A stretch of DNA of 64,000 nt from Diphasiastrum complanatum (GCA_029204225.1 CM055106.1:708711-772710), one strand, 5' to 3'; numbered from the stretch's first letter, positions 19,158 through 32,213 are shown. Numbers and translations are program-made. The notes: a model not told the origin generated them from the sequence alone.

Positions 19158-21952
19158 AAAACACACATGATTAGGCTTGCCATGTGAGATGTAGCCCGTG
19201 GGTTGCTCCATAAACACCTCCTCCTCAAGATCACCATTCAATAATGCATTGGTGATATCCAATTGCCATAAATCCCATCCAAAAGGTTTTGCAAGAGATA
19301 TGATGACCCGAATGCTTACCATCTTTGCCATGGGTGCAAAGGTCACATCATAGTCAATTCCATACTCTTGAGCATATCCTTTTGCCACCAACCTTTCTTT
19401 GTACTTGTTGATTGATCCATCTTGGTTTGACTTCACCTTGAGAATCCACTTGCATTCAATAGTCTTCTTGTCCTTTAGAAGTTCCACCAATGTCCATGTG
19501 TCATTCTTCATAAGAGCTTGATACTCAAGGTCCATTGCTTGGATCCACCCCTCTCTTTGTCTTGCTTCATCTACACATGTAAGTTCATTAAAAGAGATTA
19601 GGAAAGCATAGTCTATACCACCAACAACTTGCTTACCCTTTTCATTATAAGTGGGCCTCAAAAGTTGTTGTCTTTGCCATGATGTCCTCCTTGGCTTTTT
19701 ATTTGAAATAGGCTCTTCAACATCAACATCCAAAGTATCATCAATGTCATTAACATCAAGTATGTTAGATCCAACATCCACACCACCACTTGAAGAAACT
19801 TTTGGAAAGTTTCCCTCATAAAAAATGACATCTCTTCCAATGACCACTTTCTTAGTTGAAGGAATATAAGCTTTGTAAGCCTTGCTCATCTCACTATAAC
19901 CAACAAATATAACTTTCTTTGAAGATGGATCCTCCTTTGTTGTACTATCAAGAGTAATGTTTATATAGCAAATGCATCCAAAAGTTTCAAAAAACTTGAC
20001 AGTTGGCGGCCTACCAAACAAGACTTCAAAAGTCATTTTTCCATCCAATACCACACTTGTCCATCTATTGCATAGAAAATTAGCACACCACAAAGCTTGA
20101 TCTCAAAAGGATTTAGGAAGATTTGCACCTAACCTCATGGCTTGGGCACTTTCACATAAGGTTCTATTCTTCCTCTTGGCCACTCCATTTTGTTGTGGTG
20201 TCCTTGGGCTTGTGTACTCCCTCTTCATCCCATTCGCATAACAAAATGCTTTGAACTTGGTAGAAATGTACTCACCACCATTCTCACTCCTCAAGCACTT
20301 GATCTTGTAGAAAATTGGACCTCCCTTGAAATCTTGAACTTGACAAAGACATCAAACACCTCATCTTTGCTCTTTAGTAGATACACCCAACAAAATCTAC
20401 TAAAATCATCAATAATTTGTTACATACATCTTAGCACCACCATTGCTAATTGTAGTAACTCCATGAATATCTGAATGAAGAAGTTGGAAAGGCGTCGTAG
20501 ATCTAGATATAGGTCACTTATAAGGTAATCTATGTGACTTTGATAAAGCACATCACAAACATGGTTCATGCTAGTTAGAGATTTTCAACTTGCTTGTTTG
20601 CGACTTGTAGTTGAGATGCCCCAATATATTGTGCCATAACTCTTGCAAATTTGGCAATTGCTCCTTTGACATACATCCAACTGGGTTAGCAACAACACAA
20701 GAATCAAGTTTGAACAATTTACCTTGTCTCTTCCCTAATGCAATCAATTTATCCTCCTCCTTGATCAAACAAGCATCACCATCAAACTCCACTTTGAATC
20801 CCTTGTCAAGAATTTGACTCACACTAAGAAGGTTCTTAGTGGTAGATGGAATGAACAAAACATCCTTCAAATTCACATTCCTATAAGTAGAGAGGAAAAT
20901 AGGAATTGTGCCAATCCCTTTGATTGCACACTCACCATCATTGGCCATGTAGATCACCTTCATGTCACCTTCAAATGCCATCAATGATGAATTATACTCC
21001 TCATGATATGTCATATGTGATGCAACTCAACTATCAATCCACCAAGGATCAATGTCTCCATGATTTTAGCCAATAAGCAAGATGACATAAAAAAGGCATC
21101 ATTTGAATTTTGTGCATCAACACCATCTTGATCAAGAGTTAGATTGGTTTGCTTCCCACCTTGGTCTCTTTTCTTCTTGAATCAATCACTAGAAAAATGT
21201 CCTTTGACTCCACAATAGAAACATTTTAGCTTGGATCTATCTTTCTTCTTGCCAACAAAAGTAGAAGACTCACCTTGATCTTGTCCTTTTGACCGTTTTC
21301 TTTTGTCTTTGCCCTTGAACTTGCCTTTTGAGAACATAGTATCCTCCTCTCCAACTTGAGATGTAGAAGATGATCCTCCTCTTGCTTGGAGTATAAACTC
21401 TTCAGCCACCAAGACCTCTTGCACCTCCATACTTGGCAATTTCTTTTGCATAGCAAAACTTTGCACCAAATTATCATAATCATCCAACAAGCCATTAAGA
21501 ACAACTTGAACAAGCTCTACATGCTTAATGCTTTCACTAATATATGTTGGTTCATCACTCAAAGCTTTAACTCTCAAAACAAAAGCATGAGAATTTTCAT
21601 CCTTATTTTGAAGACTTTGAAATTTTTGTCTCTTTGGGGTTAGGACCCTAGATATAGAGTTGGACTCATACACCTTCTTCAAGGTTCTCCAAGCTTCAGT
21701 AGATGTTGTGCACTTACCAACTTCCTTGAGAACTTCAGTAGTCACATTCATCTTGATCACATGTGGAGATCTATTTGCCCTCTTGTCATACCTCAATTGC
21801 TCTTGAGGTGCCAAAGTTATCTCCTCCACACCTACAACAATATCCATCAAATCATTCATCGTAAGCAAAAATTCCATCCTCACCTTCCAAGTTGAATAAT
21901 TTGTTGAGGTCCTATCTTTGCCTTCCAACATGAAGCCACTTGAGGTTGCCAT
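19158..21952 (-). pseudogene. Copia gag-pol (gag to RT), decayed
   Basis: The minus strand starts at ATG 21952 with MATSSGFMLEGKDR and runs through Gag (NYSTWKVRMEFLL, RVLTPKRQ, HAFVLRVKALSD) and the zinc knuckle CFYCGVKGHFSSD, which loses its last Cys to a stop near 21182. The protease has its DSG triad changed to DS-stop near 21025. Integrase is partly deleted near 20540-20580 and has ENGGEY and NGVAKRKN. RT runs to GYISHGKPNHVC, where the chain ends at the inversion junction near 19150-19160. Many stops and shifts exist, although the RT stretch is open for 340 codons. Confidence 0.9.
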
Positions 21953-22501
21953 GTTGCAATGATATGATCTTCTCTTTGAGCATGTTCTGATTCACTTAGC
22001 ACTCTCTTGAAAATCAACAAATGAAACTCAAGAAAATCACAAAGATTTGGAAACAATCTAGCCTCTCCTTTTCTCTCTTCTAGCAAATTCTAGCACATAG
22101 AATGATGATTTTTTTATCACAATAGATCTAAACACAATATGATGAAGTTTTGCTAACACCTAAGATTGGAACATGCTCTTGAAAAATTCCAGCAACTTAA
22201 AATCAAGAGATCCTCTCAAATTTAGATTTGAATCAAGCAAAGTCTATATGCAAAAACTAAAATCTTGATTTATCATCTAGTAGAATATAACATCCAAAAT
22301 AATGAACAATTTTGTCTCCAAATTCTAGTAAGTGGTTTCAAAAATGGCCTACTCCAAGTGATTTGACCTAAAATGATGCTTGGATCACAAAGATCCACTT
22401 TCTATACCTAAAAATGCATGAATCCAAATCCACATAGAATTTATGGGGCCCTCAAGTCCACTTCTAGATTTGGAAAATACTGCAGCTTTGGCTAGCAAAT
22501 T
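21953..22501 (-). other. Untranslated leader of the minus-strand copia
   Basis: AT-rich sequence between PBS and gag start with no gene. It is comparable in position to 973-2132 of family A but much shorter. Confidence 0.65.
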
Positions 22502-22513
22502 GATCTGATACCA
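22502..22513 (-). other. Primer-binding site of the minus-strand copia
   Basis: The plus strand reads GATCTGATACCA, so the minus strand is TGGTATCAGATC, one base from the standard initiator-Met-tRNA site. It abuts the LTR edge at 22514. Confidence 0.85.
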
Positions 22514-23262
22514 TGTGAAAAAAATAGATCCAACACATACTTAATGGATCAACAAGATCTTGACCAAATTTGGATGCACATCTAGATTTAGCTACAAGAT
22601 AAAAATCATCAATTTACATAATGTGCTAGAATTTCATAAATCACTAAGTTCTGATCATAAGAACTAAGATCCAATATGGTACTATCCCTGTCCATAGAAC
22701 AACAGTAGCATATTATCTTTCACACGTGTGGAAGCAAGATCAACAAGATCTTGACCAAATTTAGATGCACATCTAGATTTAGCTACAAGATAGAAATCGT
22801 CAATTTACACAATGTGCTAGAATTTCATAAATCACTAAGTTCTGATCATAAGAACTAAAATCCAATATGGTACTATCCTTGTCCATACAACAACAACATA
22901 CTATCCTTCACACGTGTGGAAGTGAGATCAACAACAAAAATGACATTCTACACACTAGAAATCAAGATATCTTGAGAAATACACATGAGATGGACATAGA
23001 ATCAAAAGAGATGAATTCTTCACATAAAATGAGAATACAAAGATAGTTTCTAGCCTAGAAATTCTAGTCTATATGCAATGTATGAAAACTAGCCAATTAG
23101 AATGGGTCCAAATCCAACCTCATCCACATATCTACTTGTCAAAAATGGTAAAAACACTATTTAGGCCTTTATTGAGAAATATAAATCTATCTCTAAGTTC
23201 AAATTTCATGTTGGCCTCAAAATTGCTGAAATAGGTCAACTAAACTAGTTGAATTTTTCACA
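22514..23262 (-). repeat. 5' LTR of the minus-strand copia, with internal tandem duplication
   Basis: It is about 749 bp and on the minus strand begins TGTGAAAAATTCAACTAG and ends TTTTTTTCACA. The start resembles the LTRs at 53140 and 59260 (TGTGA...ATTTCAAC / TGTGAAAGATTCAAC). Two CACACGTGTG palindromes (22721-22730 and 22909-22918) occur because the surrounding 191-bp unit is duplicated. Confidence 0.8.
22551..22932. repeat. Two-copy tandem duplication, period 191 bp, within the LTR
   Basis: 'aacaagatcttgaccaaat' begins at 22551 and again at 22742. The two units stay alignable through 'gtcaatttacataatgtgctag', 'ccaatatggtactatcc' and the CACACGTGTG palindrome. A handful of base changes separate them. 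Confidence 0.88.
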
Positions 23263-23265
23263 AAG

Positions 23266-23440
23266 AGTTTATCTCTTTTGATTCTATGTCGATCTCATGT
23301 GTGTTTCTCAAGATATCTTGATTTCTAGTGTGTAGAATGTCATTTTGTTGTTGATCTTGCTTCCGCATGTGTGAAGGACAATATGCTATTGCTATTGTGT
23401 GGACAAGGACTATACCATATTGGATATTCATCTTTGTGAG
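23266..23440. repeat. Inverted copy of LTR sequence beside the LTR edge
   Basis: The plus strand reads 'tctcttttgattctatgtcg', then 'tcaagatatcttgatttcta', 'gtgtagaatgtcatttt' and 'accatattggat'. This is the reverse complement of 22860-23015, so the two form inverted arms about 150-170 bp long separated by about 250 bp. Confidence 0.85.
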
Positions 23441-23689
23441 TGAATGCTTAGGATTTGATAAGTAATCATTTTTGTTATTAGAAGGTCGTACACCTACTAT
23501 ATTTCACACAAGCTTTTGATCATTATTTTTTATTGTTCTTGCTTGGATGTGTAGAAATTGTCAAGTAGAAGCTAGTTCTGGATGCTATTTTGGAGATAGA
23601 TTGATATTCCAAGTTGCCAATCACTCTTATTGATCTTTTGTAGATCTAATTGAGTCACATTCTCTGATTTTTGACAATATCACAAGCCC

Positions 23690-24780
23690 ATTTCATGAAT
23701 GACATCAATTTTGGATCTTTCAAATGAAATAACTTATAGTCTTTCATATCTTGGAAATACCAAATCTTTTCCTTTAGACATATCAAACTACTGAATTAAA
23801 TCAATCTTATCCTTGCTCTTCTTCATTTTCTTAATAGTGCCCTGAGATGGAAGTTTGAAGCAATCAGCATAGAGCTCCTTTGTAAGCTCTATCAGTTGAT
23901 TCATAGTCGTGATGAAGCATAGATTTGTCTTGTAGTTAGGCCTTTCACCATTTCATCACATATTTTAGTCAACAAAGCCAAATTATCTAGATATCTAATG
24001 GACTCAAGATTGAACAAGATTGAATATCGATACACCTTTTCCATAGAGATCACTCACCAATAAGCATTGTTGAAAGTTGCTATTTTGAAATGCCACATAA
24101 CAACTTAAAAATTATTTTTTATATTCATTGGATCAAAATAGGTTGGGTCGACATAGGATGGAAACATGCCACAATGTCAAAAGGCATCGTGCAATTGCTT
24201 TGGCCTTATACAAGGGCTTACATTCAGTGGGTGGGCTAGTGCTTGACTTTTCTTTGTTGACTTGGATCCTTTTCAAAGCTCAATTAAGGTTTTGCACATA
24301 TTTCGATGGTTTCAAACTCGATTATGTAGTTGATGTAGGTGTTTAACTCATTTGTCCCACAATGAAACCTTTAATTTGTATAGGGCTTCATCCTCAACAA
24401 GGTACCATTCTATGCACTCTCTTATTACATCACCCATGGAAAGGGGAATACTAGATGTGGATCCTTCATATACATAATCCATTCAGCCTACAACAACGTT
24501 GTCTCGAGAAATTTCACTAGTTGGATGAGATCTTTGTTCATTCATGGTTTTTTTGGATTTTGTCTTTTGAGATCTTGGGACTGGCTTAAAGTGATGGGGA
24601 TCAACACAATGGAGGAACTCATCAACCTCGTACTCCTAACCTTTCTCCAAGGTGAACTCTTGAAGAGCTTGGATTTGGGATTGTTGCAGATTAGTTGCAA
24701 CAGTTCTTGGGGTATAACCTCTAGGTGCATCATAAAAAGTGACATGGAATCTTGATGGCCTTCGCTAGACTGCTAGAATC
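23690..24780 (-). other. No intact gene; weak coding-like stretches of unknown origin
   Basis: Minus-strand frames contain coding-like runs, for example ELTKELYADCFKLPSQG near 23880 and FYDAPRGYTPRTVATNLQQ near 24690, interrupted by stops. I do not recognise a family. They may be relics of a transposon or gene, or chance. Confidence 0.25.
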
Positions 24781-27397
24781 ACATGTTGGATGTTATGTGT
24801 GTCTTGAATAGATTTATGAGTACACTTATCTGATGAATTTTCATTTTATATTCTTTCTTAAAATAGATGTGAAGGCTAGAGGCTTGGGACCTCAACTCAA
24901 GTTATAGCCTCTTGGCCATATAAAAGTTGGTCTTCTAGTTTGTGACCTATTTACAAATTATATGCCATTCGACAATTCCATAAGTTTTCTTGAATTGTAT
25001 CTCCCAATCGGAGTAACTAGCTTCCACAATTGTTATGATTCTATTACATAAGATTTCATTTGATGATTTTGCTTGTTTATACACTACATTAAATAGATGA
25101 AGATAAGTCTAAACACTTGTGAATCAAAAATTAAAATTAGAATATACAAGAAAAATAGTGACACTAAAGAGTGTTTTCCCTTGTACTTCAAATATTTTAA
25201 ATAGTAGATGCACATTGGTTCCATGAAGGAGGTTTGATCTTCACAAGATAGCTTTATAGATTAGCCATACTCTATGCTAGATTCTCTTACAAAAACAAGG
25301 ATGCACTTTTGATATATGTTTTAAATTTTTTTGAGACTTTTCTCATTTCAAATATTAAAGTGATTGTGTTGATTTGATATTCTTGGATCCACTTACTTTA
25401 AATGGACCCTAGCCCACGTTAATGTAGGCCACATTTTTCTTGAGGCATTTAAAAAAGGTGACATCTCATTATATGTAGTCTAGATTATGGAATATTGTGG
25501 CTATCTTGCATCAATGTACTTAATGAAATGTTGACAGTGGCCAACACAAATCTCTTTGTGTAACTAAGTATAATGCAATCAATCTAATGTGCTAGTATAC
25601 AACTTAAAAAATGTTATTTATGTTCAAGGCCTAGAATTCATTTGGGATTAACAGTTACTGATAGAATGTATTCTTTATGACTGATTCTTTTTTTCCACTT
25701 TTGTAAGCTTCCTCTTACCAAATTTTCTACCATTTTTACTTTCCACTCTTCACCTGCAAGATGTACTAATCTAAAGAATCAATCTCAATCTGTCTCATAT
25801 TCATTACATCATATCATGGATTATTCACCAAATAAAATAAGGGGTTACAGATAGTGTAGAATAATAAGGAATTTTTAACATATATAAATAGTATTGTAGC
25901 AAGCATACTTATTGTATTTAATTAATTCAAAATATTTGAAGATTGATGGAGAGATAAGGAGATACAATATCATGACAAAAATTGAAGTACAATGCAATAA
26001 TGTTGTTAAAAAAGAATGCCACTCTAAAACATGTCACTGCCAAAACAGACCTAAAAATGCACCTATATTGTCATCCCATAAAGTGAACAAATTTTTCACA
26101 ATATCCTCCCAAGGTCAAAGCATTACAAGCTACTAGAGAAACAAACAAGATTATAAGTGAGTACATAGCTACATTATACAACAAATTCTCAATCCATTAT
26201 AATTTAATCAAAAGGTTCAAATTTATTTGACTTGCTCATGCTAAAACAATGTGATTTCATTTCTTGGGTAGGAATTGCATACCTATCTAAATCACTTTTT
26301 TGAATTTTTGTTGTTGTTTAAGACAAAGAAGTCCAATAGCTTAAAATAATAACCCATAGATCCATGAGAGCTATGATGGATTGAGGGAATTTATTATAGC
26401 CCTTTTTCCTCATAATAATTGCACTCATGTAGTTCTCTTTGATATAATTCCAAAAATCAAAATTTGATCACAACTCTTATCATGCCATTCTGAAAAGAGT
26501 TTTGAATCTATTTGTGATGCTTGCAAATTGCAATATTTGTATATGAATAATAAATGTATTGTCCTTCCAAGAAAAAACTATATCATCCTATAAGATTAAT
26601 TTCAATGATATGGACATTGCAACTTGAATGATTACTCGATATACAATAGAGAAGGACATGCATAGCTCTATTTACTCTTCCTAATTGACATTTGTGTGGT
26701 TTAAGTCTTTCAAACCAACTAAGGAGTTCTAATGACATCAAGAGCTTAAATTGAATTGTCCTATTTGTACCCATTCCAATACTTTATTGTAAATGTTTAT
26801 TTCTCTTCATTTATGAACTTTTATGACTTCTTTGTGTGTGAACTTGTAGGGAATTATTGACTTGTTCAACTATCAAGAATTTCTTTCTAGAATTTGTCTA
26901 TTATGACCTTATGGAGAATAACAAGCTTCATGATGCATAAGATTTCTAGTTCTTATCAATTTTGCATGTTACAAAAAGAAAAAGAAGGGTTATGTGAGGT
27001 ATACTTTATAGGACTATAACATACAGGTTGCATAATTACATAACAATATCAATTTATGTCCTATCAAAATCAAATTTGTAAAATATCAATCTTCAGCAAA
27101 AGTATTAAAAAGTAATTTCCATTTAGAGTAGATCATTACTGAACTTAATATTGAGTCTTAGCATAGGCTAATAAAGAGAAGTGTAAATGCATGTGAACTA
27201 TACATGATAGTGTAGAGACACTACATGGTCTCTTTTATATATTAGATTTATCTTTTGTTTAAAAATATCATTTTGTCAAGTATAGTTTTTACTTTGTGAA
27301 ATGTTGATAATATAGAACCAGAATAGTCTAAGTCCATTTCGATACAGTATCAAAATACAGATCAATCTAGTATTGAAATTACATTTTGATCCTTAAT
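24781..27397. other. Long AT-rich non-genic stretch
   Basis: I see no conserved frame, tandem repeat, LTR edge or RNA gene in these 2.6 kb. Open frames are short and lack motifs. Confidence 0.55.
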
Positions 27398-27662
27398 TGT
27401 TGAGGGTATCTCATGTAAATAAAGAAAAATTGCCAAAAGTAGAAAATAAGTTGCGAGGATCATGGCATCCTGCATGCGTATGCTCATAGCCGAATAAGAA
27501 CTTGTAAAATATTGTAATTAAATAAACTAGACTTGGGCCATGTAATTAAAACAATGTAAAAGGGCCCAAAGTTTAAGCTAAATAGTTCTTGTTAAGTTCT
27601 AATTAGTAGTCAAAGTCAAAATGGTGGTAGGTGGGGTGTGCTTCTTTGTCCACCATAGATTG
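27398..27662 (-). repeat. Truncated copy of family E LTR
   Basis: It starts TGTTGAGGGTAT and follows 17830 onward through 'aagttgcgaggatc', 'aataaactagacttgggcca' and 'ggtggtaggtggggtgtgct' until 'ccaccatagatt', then diverges abruptly. About 200 bp of the other end is missing. Confidence 0.8.
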
Positions 27663-27663
27663 T

Positions 27664-28400
27664 TGAAGATGATTTGGTACCTTGACAACATGCCTTTTCA
27701 TATAACGAAGAAGTTGAGCTAACAGATAGATCCTATAACATTTGGATCCTGATCGGTATGGAATGAGAAGAATATCAGCTCAAACTTTGCAGAAATCGCC
27801 AATAGCTACAGTTTTCAAGGTGGAACCACCCAAGGCACCTACCACTAAGAAAAATCAAATAAAACAACACTACAATTGGTGATCCGTTGGAGTGATCTAT
27901 CAGAAGAAGCAACAACTACGGTTGATATAGGTATTTGCAATCACGAAGTGAATTTCAAGCCAATTCTCTAGAAAGATAACAAGGATGTATCCCATCATGT
28001 TGACAAAAAAAGAAAAAAAGAAGGTATTGGACTCCTTAAAATCTATCCGATTGGAACCAGACGCAGCGTCATCATCTTAGATGACAGGAATTCGAAAGCT
28101 TACAAGATGTGCTAAGATCAACCTATTGAAAGAGAAATCTCATCAAACGCCAGTTCACGAGATGCCCATAAATTATACCTTAGACCACGTGGTAATTATG
28201 ATGCTAAAAGTGCAAAGAGAGTCTAATAAGGATCAGGAACCAAAAGATCAAGTCTTCGAAGGACCTACACAGACACAATCGATGAATCTAGTAGAGCCGG
28301 ATGAAAACAAGATGATTTTTAATGTGGGAGAACAATTGACACCCACTCAGTTCATCAGGCTACATGCTCTATTGGTGGAATACACTATTGTGTCATAGAT
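27664..28400 (+). pseudogene. Ty3/gypsy protease-RT linker fragment
   Basis: Plus-strand pieces read ICNHEVNFKPIL (near 27930) and, in a 105-codon open stretch from 28081, NLVEPDENKMIFNVGEQLT followed by PTQFIRLHALLVEYTIV. The last part matches the position and pattern of the gypsy linker just before the FAW motif (compare LEKLLQKYQHIFAW at about 40080 on the minus strand). It stops a short distance before the AG microsatellite. Confidence 0.6.
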
Positions 28401-28461
28401 GTAGTATAGAGGTTCGTCGTTGGAAGCCGCAACCTCACCTCAACCTGCATAGCACATGAAC

Positions 28462-28633
<172 letters not shown>

Positions 28634-28800
28634 CTTTGGAGACCCAAGCACCTTTCCAAAGCTATTCACACCCAACCTAGGAAGTGAGAAGAGAGATAGT
28701 GTGTGTGTGATACCCCACTCAATTCTTTTTTGACAGTTTAAGACAACTAAGAGCTTATTTCATGTTGTTATTTACTTTCATGTCCTTAATTGTCTTACAG

Positions 28801-29184
28801 TTATGTAAATATTGATTCTCTCATTTCATATGCCCTTTTATTCGTTCAACAACTGTACATTAAAGAAAAATTTCCAAAATATACATATGCTGCCCTCTCA
28901 CTAATTGTCCCTTTTGCTGAGATGTCTGAAATCCTGTCTGAGGATAGTTGGTACATGCATCTTGTAAACAACACATTGATCGATAACCCTCTCGCACCAA
29001 TGGGGAATCAAGAAATGGTGAGATATCCAAATCTGTCATTCTAGAAAGATTATAATCAAAAGAATAATTATTTTCTTGCTACAAAAGGAATGACCTTAGA
29101 GCAAGTTAATGATGACAACGAAGCCCGAGCTAAGGCTATTTTTCATAGCAAGCCAGTCAGCAGAAAGCGAAAGAGAAGAATGTA
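28801..29184 (+). pseudogene. Exon-like relic of an unrecognised gene, basic C-terminus
   Basis: A plausible splice acceptor (ttgtcttacag, AG at 28799-28800) opens a frame that reads SYVNIDSLISYALLFVQQL, then PKYTYAALSLIVPFAEM and LSEDSWYMHLVNN. A TAG at 29042-29044 interrupts it. The frame then continues KDYNQKNNYFLATKGMT to a final basic tail SRKRKRRM and TAA. The composition is that of a real protein and the tail resembles a nuclear localisation signal. I do not recognise the family. The internal stop and isolated position suggest a pseudogene fragment. Confidence 0.5.
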
Positions 29185-29689
29185 AATAAACTGTTTGCGA
29201 GCCGCTGCACAACTGAGGAAGGGGATATGTGGAGTCTCATGATCCCACATTATCCAAGTTATTACTATATATTGTAAAACTTTTCAATTTTTATACATGT
29301 AAATGTGCTATAGTGCCTAAGTTCATGTAAAGGCCTATTTGCACTTTGTAAATTCACATTTAGGTTAGAATTTGCGACGTTCTAAAGAGACATAGTAGCA
29401 GATCTCAACCGACATTTTGACGGTTGGTAAACGACATTGAGGCCGATGATCATTCTTATAAGGTCGACACTTTGTGCCATTGTACTTACGCATTTGCACA
29501 TTCTGAGTATCAATAGAGAGAGAAGAGCAAGTTTCTATAACTTGAGCATACTTTTCCTCTGTCATCTTTTACAACATTACTTCTTATCATTTGAGCGAAC
29601 ACACTCTGTATGATCTGTAATTGTTTGTGATAATGTTCTATTTGCGTCACACATATTTCTCATGTTTTACTGAATTTCAACCACTCTAA

Positions 29690-30260
29690 AGCATGAAGGT
29701 GCCCTTTAGACTAAAGGTATGCAACTCCTGAAGGTGCCCTTGAACTAAAGGTATGTAAATATCGAAGGGGTCCTTAGATTTAAGACAGCGACGAAGACAA
29801 AAAAGCAAAAAAGCCAAAAAGTGCCTTAGACTAAAGGCAGTGAAGAAGGCGAAGGTGCTTTAGATCAAAGGCAGCAAAAAATAGAAGGTGGCTTAGTTTT
29901 AAGACAGTGAAAAAGCCAAAAATAGGCAATGAAGGAGGCGAAGGTGCTTTAGACTAAAGGCAGCGAAAAACAAAAGCTGCCTTAATTTTAAGACTGCAAA
30001 AAAGCCAAAAAGGCCGAAGGTGTCTTGAAATGGTTTCTAAGGCATTCTGGACACTTTGTCGCATTTTTCACGAAGGGGCAAAAAAAGGCAAAAAAGGCGA
30101 AGGGGCCTTAAGAATGGTTTCTAAGGCATTCTGGCCACTTGGCCAGTGTGTCGCATTTTCTGCTAAGGTACGAAAAGACGAAGGTGTCTTAAAATGGCTA
30201 AGGCAAAAAGAATCTTTAAAAAGGGAAAAAAATGTGAAGGTCCAAAAACATGTAGTCGGT
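29690..30260. repeat. Degenerate minisatellite with 'gaaggtgccttagactaaaggca' theme
   Basis: Imperfect units of roughly 35-60 bases repeat 'aaggtgc(c)ttagactaaaggcag', 'gaaaaagccaaaaa' and 'ggtttctaaggcattctgg'. The last phrase occurs twice, near 30037 and 30117. No gene is supported here. Confidence 0.75.
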
Positions 30261-30506
30261 CTCCATTTTTCAGGATGCTCATTACTTGAATGATTTGCTT
30301 AAGGTTGAGCATAAGAAATCTAACATTTAGTTGTGCTTGGTTCATCCTGTACAATACAAAGTTCCTTTTCGAGTGGTACAATCTACAAGTCGATGTAGAT
30401 ATTGAAAAGATAAAATTTTGCTCATTTGTTGTTCTATTGATTTAAATTTTTATTTTGTTAGTGTGATTGTTAGTTATTTACTCATTCACCTAGTTTGTGA
30501 TGACAG

Positions 30507-30756
30507 TTCACTCTTGAGCCGTACAACTTCGACGATGTATATAGATTGCGGCAAGAGTCGATCAAAACATTTGTAACATGGCGTAGCTTTTGTGCCTGAG
30601 CTTGAGAGCGCTGTAAAGAAGCATGCTCCTTCCCTAACATCCTTTCAAATTGCTGAGGATGCAAAGCTTATTTTATATGATCAGAAAGGCATACAAGTCC
30701 TTCCTAATACACAGGAAGGCAAAATTATAGGACATGAGAGATTGTTGCCATCATAG
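30507..30756 (+). pseudogene. Exon-like relic of an unrecognised gene, one frameshift
   Basis: After a plausible acceptor (gatgacag, AG at 30505-30506) the frame reads FTLEPYNFDDVYRLRQE and SIKTFVTW. Near 30580 it continues in the next frame as VAFVPELESAVKKHAPS, then FQIAEDAKLILYDQKG, to a TAG at 30754. The two halves look like one protein split by a single-base loss. I do not recognise the family. Confidence 0.45.
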
Positions 30757-31276
30757 CTCCTGATACTAATATAGAAAATATAGATAAAGTTACTGAATAG
30801 AATTTCAATTGTAAGCATGTATATATTACCATCCGGAAAAGGAGACAAAATCATAAATGTAAACAACCCATTTATGAGATTTTTATTGATATCTTTTTAG
30901 ATTCTTAAATGAAGTTGTGTCCATAGTGCAATACTAGATTTCAATTTTTCTACATTGATAAAAGACAAGATTCTTGTTTTCGTCTTGAGTAACAATGATG
31001 GACGTGTATTTTCTGATAGTAAATCTCAGTGTTCTTCCATCAGTTGAATAGTTTCGCCAATATCTCTGCATTTGGTCTCGAACTCATGTCTTTTACATAC
31101 CTACATAAATTTAACACAAAGTATGTTACATTTTGTATAAAAATTATACAAGCAATTTTTGAAAGAAATTATACAAAAACAATAGAGTGTTAACAATTAC
31201 TTACGAGTTTACCATTTGAAATGAATCTGAAGTTTGAAAGTATATCATCTTGTAGGAGCAACAGTTCCTGCCTGAT
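30757..31276. other. Non-genic stretch
   Basis: AT-rich sequence without a recognisable frame or repeat. Confidence 0.5.
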
Positions 31277-32213
31277 TGTTAGCAAATTCTAGGGAATCTC
31301 CAAGTGCCGAGCCAAGCTGAAGACACAAGTTATCTCTCACCCATGATCGAGGAGGTCTCAGAAAGAAGAGAGCAGAAGAAGCTGAGAGCCGAGCATGAGA
31401 GCCGAGGAAATACTAGCTAGGAAGACAATGAGTTAACTATGTGAGCCTACATCGTGTATTCCAAAGAAGGAATGACCATGTAGGATCTAGTAATGTTTCC
31501 TAGGCATTGTAAATAAAGGTAGACCCCCCTTAAATTAGTTAGAGTGGGCCACCTTTTGATCGTGACCCTTAGTGGAAGGGAAAATTCTACATGTAATTCT
31601 AATTTAGTGGAATTGCCACATGGGCTCCACATGGGTAGCCTTCTTGCTTATTTAAGGGCCCCCCTCTCTTGTGAGGGAGCTTTGATTGTATTGTCAAGTT
31701 CTCTTGAGCAAATACAGAGGATCCTCCATGAGTTCTTGATGATAGCTTAGCTCCTTGTTCATGGCAATGCTCTTGAGTGAGATTTCTATGAGCATGCTTG
31801 ATTCCTTTGCATTGTGGATTAACTAGGTTCTTGTTTCTTGTTTCTTGCTTAGTTGTGGATTAGCATTTAGTTCTTGTTTGTGGAATCTTGTAGTAATTAG
31901 CATTCAAGTAAACTAGATAGGCTAGTTTGTGGTATAGGTCTTGCATATTCCCTTACAACCCAGTTCTTGATTGTTCTTGAGTAGTCTAAGCATCAAGTGA
32001 TGAGTGTTTCTTGATTCTTAGATTGTGAAAATGCGGTTAGGAATCTAGTTTCTTGAATCTTGTTTCTTGTTTCAGTAGTTAATCTGGTTCTTGATTGTTT
32101 TCTGATTTAGTAGTTAGTGGTAGGATTGCTCTCTATATCGAACGTTGATTTTCTTGAGCTTTGTTTGGTTACATATGTTGCTGAGTATCAAAAATTTGAG
32201 TTACTCACTGACA
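31277..32213 (+). repeat. Family C gypsy-type LTR, copy 1
   Basis: It is about 937 bp, starts TGTTAGCAAATTC and ends ACTCACTGACA. A TATA-like 'cttatttaaggg' near 31647 supports plus orientation. It aligns with 35260-36237 through 'gagagccgag', 'aaatactagctagga', 'ggaatgaccatgtagga' and 'ccaccttttgat'. I judge the two roughly three-quarters to four-fifths identical. It lies upstream of a satellite leader and gypsy gag in the same orientation. Confidence 0.72.
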
